A stretch of DNA of 25,684 nucleotides from UBA1535 sp002323775 (GTDB lineage: Bacteria > Bacillota > Clostridia > Tissierellales > Sedimentibacteraceae). The notes below the pieces were generated by a model. It saw nothing but the letters and a program-made list of their open reading frames with translations, was not told the DNA's origin and ran no database searches. This document shows positions 23,419-25,684 of the stretch, piece by piece. Positions within the stretch are counted from its first letter, which is position 1, and each line of letters opens with the position of its first letter. The translations under genes were made by a program, and so were the position numbers. Where the stretch lies: positions 1 to 25,684 of the forward strand of contig DAMAHZ010000045.1 in NCBI GenBank assembly GCA_031993545.1. The letters run 5' to 3'.

Positions 23419-23445
23419 TTTCTACCTCAAATAAGTATTTTAAAT

Positions 23446-23454
23446 ATTATACCA
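23446..23454 (-). promoter_or_regulatory. Extended -10 promoter of the acetyltransferase gene
   Basis: On the minus strand TGG directly precedes TATAAT (23451-23446), giving an extended -10 element 28 bp before the ATG. No good -35 is seen. Confidence 0.45.
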
Positions 23455-23498
23455 TATTTTTACCATAATAGATATAAAAATATATTTATCAAAAGGGT

Positions 23499-23526
23499 TT
23501 TACTTTTTACAAAAATTTGATATACT
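23499..23526 (+). promoter_or_regulatory. Putative promoter of the trk operon
   Basis: TTTACT (23499-23504) and TATACT (23521-23526) are spaced by 16 bp. The predicted transcript would start near 23533, leaving a leader of about 170 nt before trkA. Confidence 0.45.
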
Positions 23527-23532
23527 ATTTTG

Positions 23533-23705
23533 CATGTGAAGATAAATGACTATTTTCGCTATTATTTATTCTACTGATTAGATAGTAGAATGAGATTATT
23601 ATGCCATAATCTTGGTTTTCGAGGTTTTTCTGCAAAAAACTTGTTAGCCATTTAATAATATCATATGGATATTATGTCTTGAGAAGGCATATTGGAGGTA
23701 GAAAG
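23533..23705 (+). promoter_or_regulatory. Structured trkA leader with four consecutive hairpins
   Basis: Perfect stems occur at 23568-23575/23584-23591 (ATTCTACT/AGTAGAAT), 23593-23599/23606-23612 (AGATTAT/ATAATCT), 23624-23629/23635-23640 (GTTTTT/AAAAAC) and 23655-23662/23668-23675 (ATAATATC/GATATTAT). No intrinsic terminator is present. The GC-rich conserved core of the ydaO c-di-AMP riboswitch, common before potassium genes, is not visible. Confidence 0.45.
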
Positions 23706-25085
23706 ATGAAGGTAATAATAGCAGGAGCTGGTAAGCTCGGTCAAAAATTAGCAGAATCAATGATTAATGAGGATATTGATGTCACAGTAATAGACAAAAA
23801 TCCGGATGTTATTGAAAGAATTAACGATTATTTAGATTGCTTAACTATTGTTGGAAATGGAATTGATATATCAATGCTAAGAAGCTTAGATATCGAGTCT
23901 TGTGACTTATTGGTAGCATGTACAGATGGAGATGAAACGAATACTGTTATATGCACCTTAGCAAAGAAATTGGGATGTAAAAGCACAATAGCAAGAATTA
24001 GAAATACTGAATACAAGGATCAATTAGATTTTATAAAAAAAGAAATGGGAATAGACCAGATTGTAAACCCAGATTTAGCAACAGCAAATGTAATAGAAAC
24101 ATATCTATTAAAAAGCTATAACTTTTATTCCGGAGACTTTGCTGACGGTAGAATTCAAATGGTAGATCTTAACATAGGTGCTGCTGATGAATTTGTTGGT
24201 AAAAAATTAAAGGATCTTAAAAATTTTCAATCATTGCTTATTGCTGCCATATCAAGATATGGACAAATTATAATACCATATGGAGATACAGAGCTAGAAG
24301 CCTTTGACACTATATATGTAATTGGCAAGACAAGGGATATTGCCAAGCTGGGAAAAATTTTGCATGATGATACTGGCAGCAGAAAAGTTCAGAGAGTTAT
24401 GATATTTGGAGGAAGTAACATATCTATCTTCCTTACAAAACGACTAATAGAAAAAGGTATTTCTGTCACCATTATTGAGCAGGACATCAATAGGTGTCAA
24501 GAATTAAGCGAAATATTAGATGGAGCGTTAATTATACAGGGTGATGGGACAAATATACATTTGTTGGAAGAAGAACAGCTAGAATCAATGGATGCGTTTA
24601 TAGGCTTAAGTGGATTTGATGAAACAAATCTTCTGATGGCACTTATGGCGAAGCAGACTGGAGTTCCTAAAACTATTTCTAAAATTAGCAGACCAAACTA
24701 TAATAAAATAATTGATAATCTAGGTATAGATGCAGCATTCAATCCTGTATTTATCACCGCAAGCAGTATTTTGAAATATGTGCGTGGTGGAAAGGTATTA
24801 TCTGTATCCCTGCTTTTAGGCGGTGATGCCGAAGTTGTCGAGCTCGTTGTAGGTGAGGGGGCAGCTATTTCTGGTAAGCCTTTGGAGCAGTTAAAACTTC
24901 CTGAGGGAATTATAATAGGGGCAATTGTCCATGGCAAAGAAGTAATTATTCCAAATGGTAAGTCAATTATACGTGGAAATGATAGAATAATTTCGTTTTG
25001 CCTGGCTAAAGATGTTTCGGTGCTAAAATCACTTGTAAAACCAAATGAGGGCAATATTTTCAGTGAGTTGTGGAATAGGTATTAA
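23706..25085 (+). CDS. trkA: Trk potassium uptake system regulatory subunit TrkA
   Basis: This 459-residue cytosolic gating subunit binds NAD(H) or ATP and controls the TrkH channel. It has two tandem RCK units. The first Rossmann fold begins MKVIIAGAGKLGQKLAE. The second begins near residue 225 with VQRVMIFGGSNISIFLTKRL. Each is followed by a TrkA_C domain, the second near VVELVVGEGAAISGKPLEQL. The ATG at 23706 is chosen because GGAGGT (23694-23699) lies at ideal distance. An upstream in-frame TTG at 23679 lacks a site and would include the ribosome binding site. trkH follows 62 bp later. Confidence 0.95.
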   Translation: MKVIIAGAGKLGQKLAESMINEDIDVTVIDKNPDVIERINDYLDCLTIVGNGIDISMLRSLDIESCDLLVACTDGDETNTVICTLAKKLGCKSTIARIRNTEYKDQLDFIKKEMGIDQIVNPDLATANVIETYLLKSYNFYSGDFADGRIQMVDLNIGAADEFVGKKLKDLKNFQSLLIAAISRYGQIIIPYGDTELEAFDTIYVIGKTRDIAKLGKILHDDTGSRKVQRVMIFGGSNISIFLTKRLIEKGISVTIIEQDINRCQELSEILDGALIIQGDGTNIHLLEEEQLESMDAFIGLSGFDETNLLMALMAKQTGVPKTISKISRPNYNKIIDNLGIDAAFNPVFITASSILKYVRGGKVLSVSLLLGGDAEVVELVVGEGAAISGKPLEQLKLPEGIIIGAIVHGKEVIIPNGKSIIRGNDRIISFCLAKDVSVLKSLVKPNEGNIFSELWNRY

Positions 25086-25147
25086 TATTTATAGAATACA
25101 TGTACTTTATAAGTTATAAATATGACATGAATTGGAAGGAATAGAGA

Positions 25148-25684
25148 ATGAATCGTAAAATTATTATAAAAGTGCTTGGGTATATTCTCATGATTGAATC
25201 AGCCCTTTTATCACCGTCATTTGTTATTGGATTAGTAACAAGAGAGGGTGATGCACTAGCATTTGGAATAACCATGGTATTGACAGCAGCTATAGGGTTT
25301 ATCATATCAAGAATAAAGGCAGACAAGTCGATATCTATTAAAGATGGTTTGGCAATAACAACATTAAGCTGGATATTTATGTCATTGTTTGGAGCATTGC
25401 CGCTTTATTTAACAAAAAGCACACCAACATATGTAAATGCCATGTTTGAAATAATATCTGGATTTACAACTACGGGTGCTTCAGTAATAACTGATGTAGA
25501 GGCATTGACACACGGGGTTCTTTTTTGGAGGTCTTTTACTCATTGGATTGGTGGAATGGGAATACTTGTTTTTTCCTTAGCAATTTTGCCTGCTATTGGT
25601 GTTGGAGGTTTCCAGCTATTTAAAGCAGAAAGCCCCGGACCAATTATCGGTAAAATAGTGCCTAGGCTTAAAGATACGGCTAAG
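25148..25684 (+). CDS. trkH: Trk potassium channel/transporter subunit TrkH, 3' end outside window
   Basis: The frame is open from the ATG at 25148 to the last base (179 codons), about 40 percent of a usual TrkH. Membrane segments alternate with short loops. SGFTTTGASVIT, the first potassium selectivity-filter pore loop, and the conserved HWIGGMGILVFSLAILP follow in the normal order, then FKAESPGP. AAGGA stands before the ATG. With trkA upstream it forms the potassium importer operon. Confidence 0.95.
   Translation, partial: MNRKIIIKVLGYILMIESALLSPSFVIGLVTREGDALAFGITMVLTAAIGFIISRIKADKSISIKDGLAITTLSWIFMSLFGALPLYLTKSTPTYVNAMFEIISGFTTTGASVITDVEALTHGVLFWRSFTHWIGGMGILVFSLAILPAIGVGGFQLFKAESPGPIIGKIVPRLKDTAK

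Noticed and set aside
23679..23705. TTG at 23679 as the trkA start
   Set aside because: It would put the GGAGGT ribosome binding site inside the gene; the ATG at 23706 gives the standard TrkA beginning.
23533..23705. ydaO-type c-di-AMP riboswitch before trkA
   Set aside because: The conserved GC-rich core of that class is absent; only AT-rich stems are seen.

Overview
The window is AT-rich, uses strong AGGAGG-type ribosome binding sites and shows sigma-A-like promoters. It looks like a chromosomal segment of a low-GC Bacillota, most likely an anaerobic clostridium. Supporting signs are the birA-like/dusB/greA/lysS order, a TM1266-type hydrogenase-system regulator, a TrmN6 (YabB) homologue, and sensor kinases of the clostridial style. 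Genus and species cannot be read from the sequence. A run of ten Ns at 19869-19878 marks an assembly gap, so linkage across it is not proven.

Layout. 1-2400: the 3' part of a one-pass membrane protein with a Lys/Pro-rich tail, then a small double zinc-ribbon protein. 2519-3259: TrmN6-like tRNA methyltransferase. 3287-4255 (minus): DHHW/AlgJ-like surface protein. 4518-7773: an OmpR-type response regulator and sensor kinase, followed closely by an O-antigen ligase/polymerase-like protein. 7898-9539: a membrane-anchored helical-repeat protein and an orphan cytosolic histidine kinase. 9597-11494 (minus): the hflK-hflC pair. 11695-15271: a heterodimeric ABC exporter. 15289-19298: a degenerate biotin-ligase-like gene, dusB, greA and lysS. 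19388-19795 (minus): an unusual Cys/Arg-rich repeat protein, followed by the assembly gap. 20001-22763 (minus): an operon of a TM1266-type regulator, lipoprotein substrate-binding protein, permease and ATPase. Its long leader ends in an intrinsic terminator just before the first start codon. 22969-23418 (minus): GNAT acetyltransferase. 23706-end: trkA and the 5' part of trkH, the potassium uptake system.

How the parts may work together. The two-component operon and the ABC exporter share an 11-bp-spaced TTAA/TTAAG box followed by AAAAG upstream of their promoters, so the exporter may belong to that regulator's regulon. In the TM1266-transporter operon only 24 nt separate the terminator U-tract from the start codon. 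The promoter must therefore lie upstream of the terminator, which makes conditional termination (a riboswitch or other attenuator) the simplest reading. I could not match this leader to any RNA class I know. The trkA leader is also long and hairpin-rich.

The strongest candidates for something new are the attenuated leader at 22764-22936, the BirA-like protein without its biotin-binding loop, the Cys-rich hendecad-repeat protein, and the shared regulator box. No rRNA, tRNA, CRISPR array, insertion sequence or phage gene was found.
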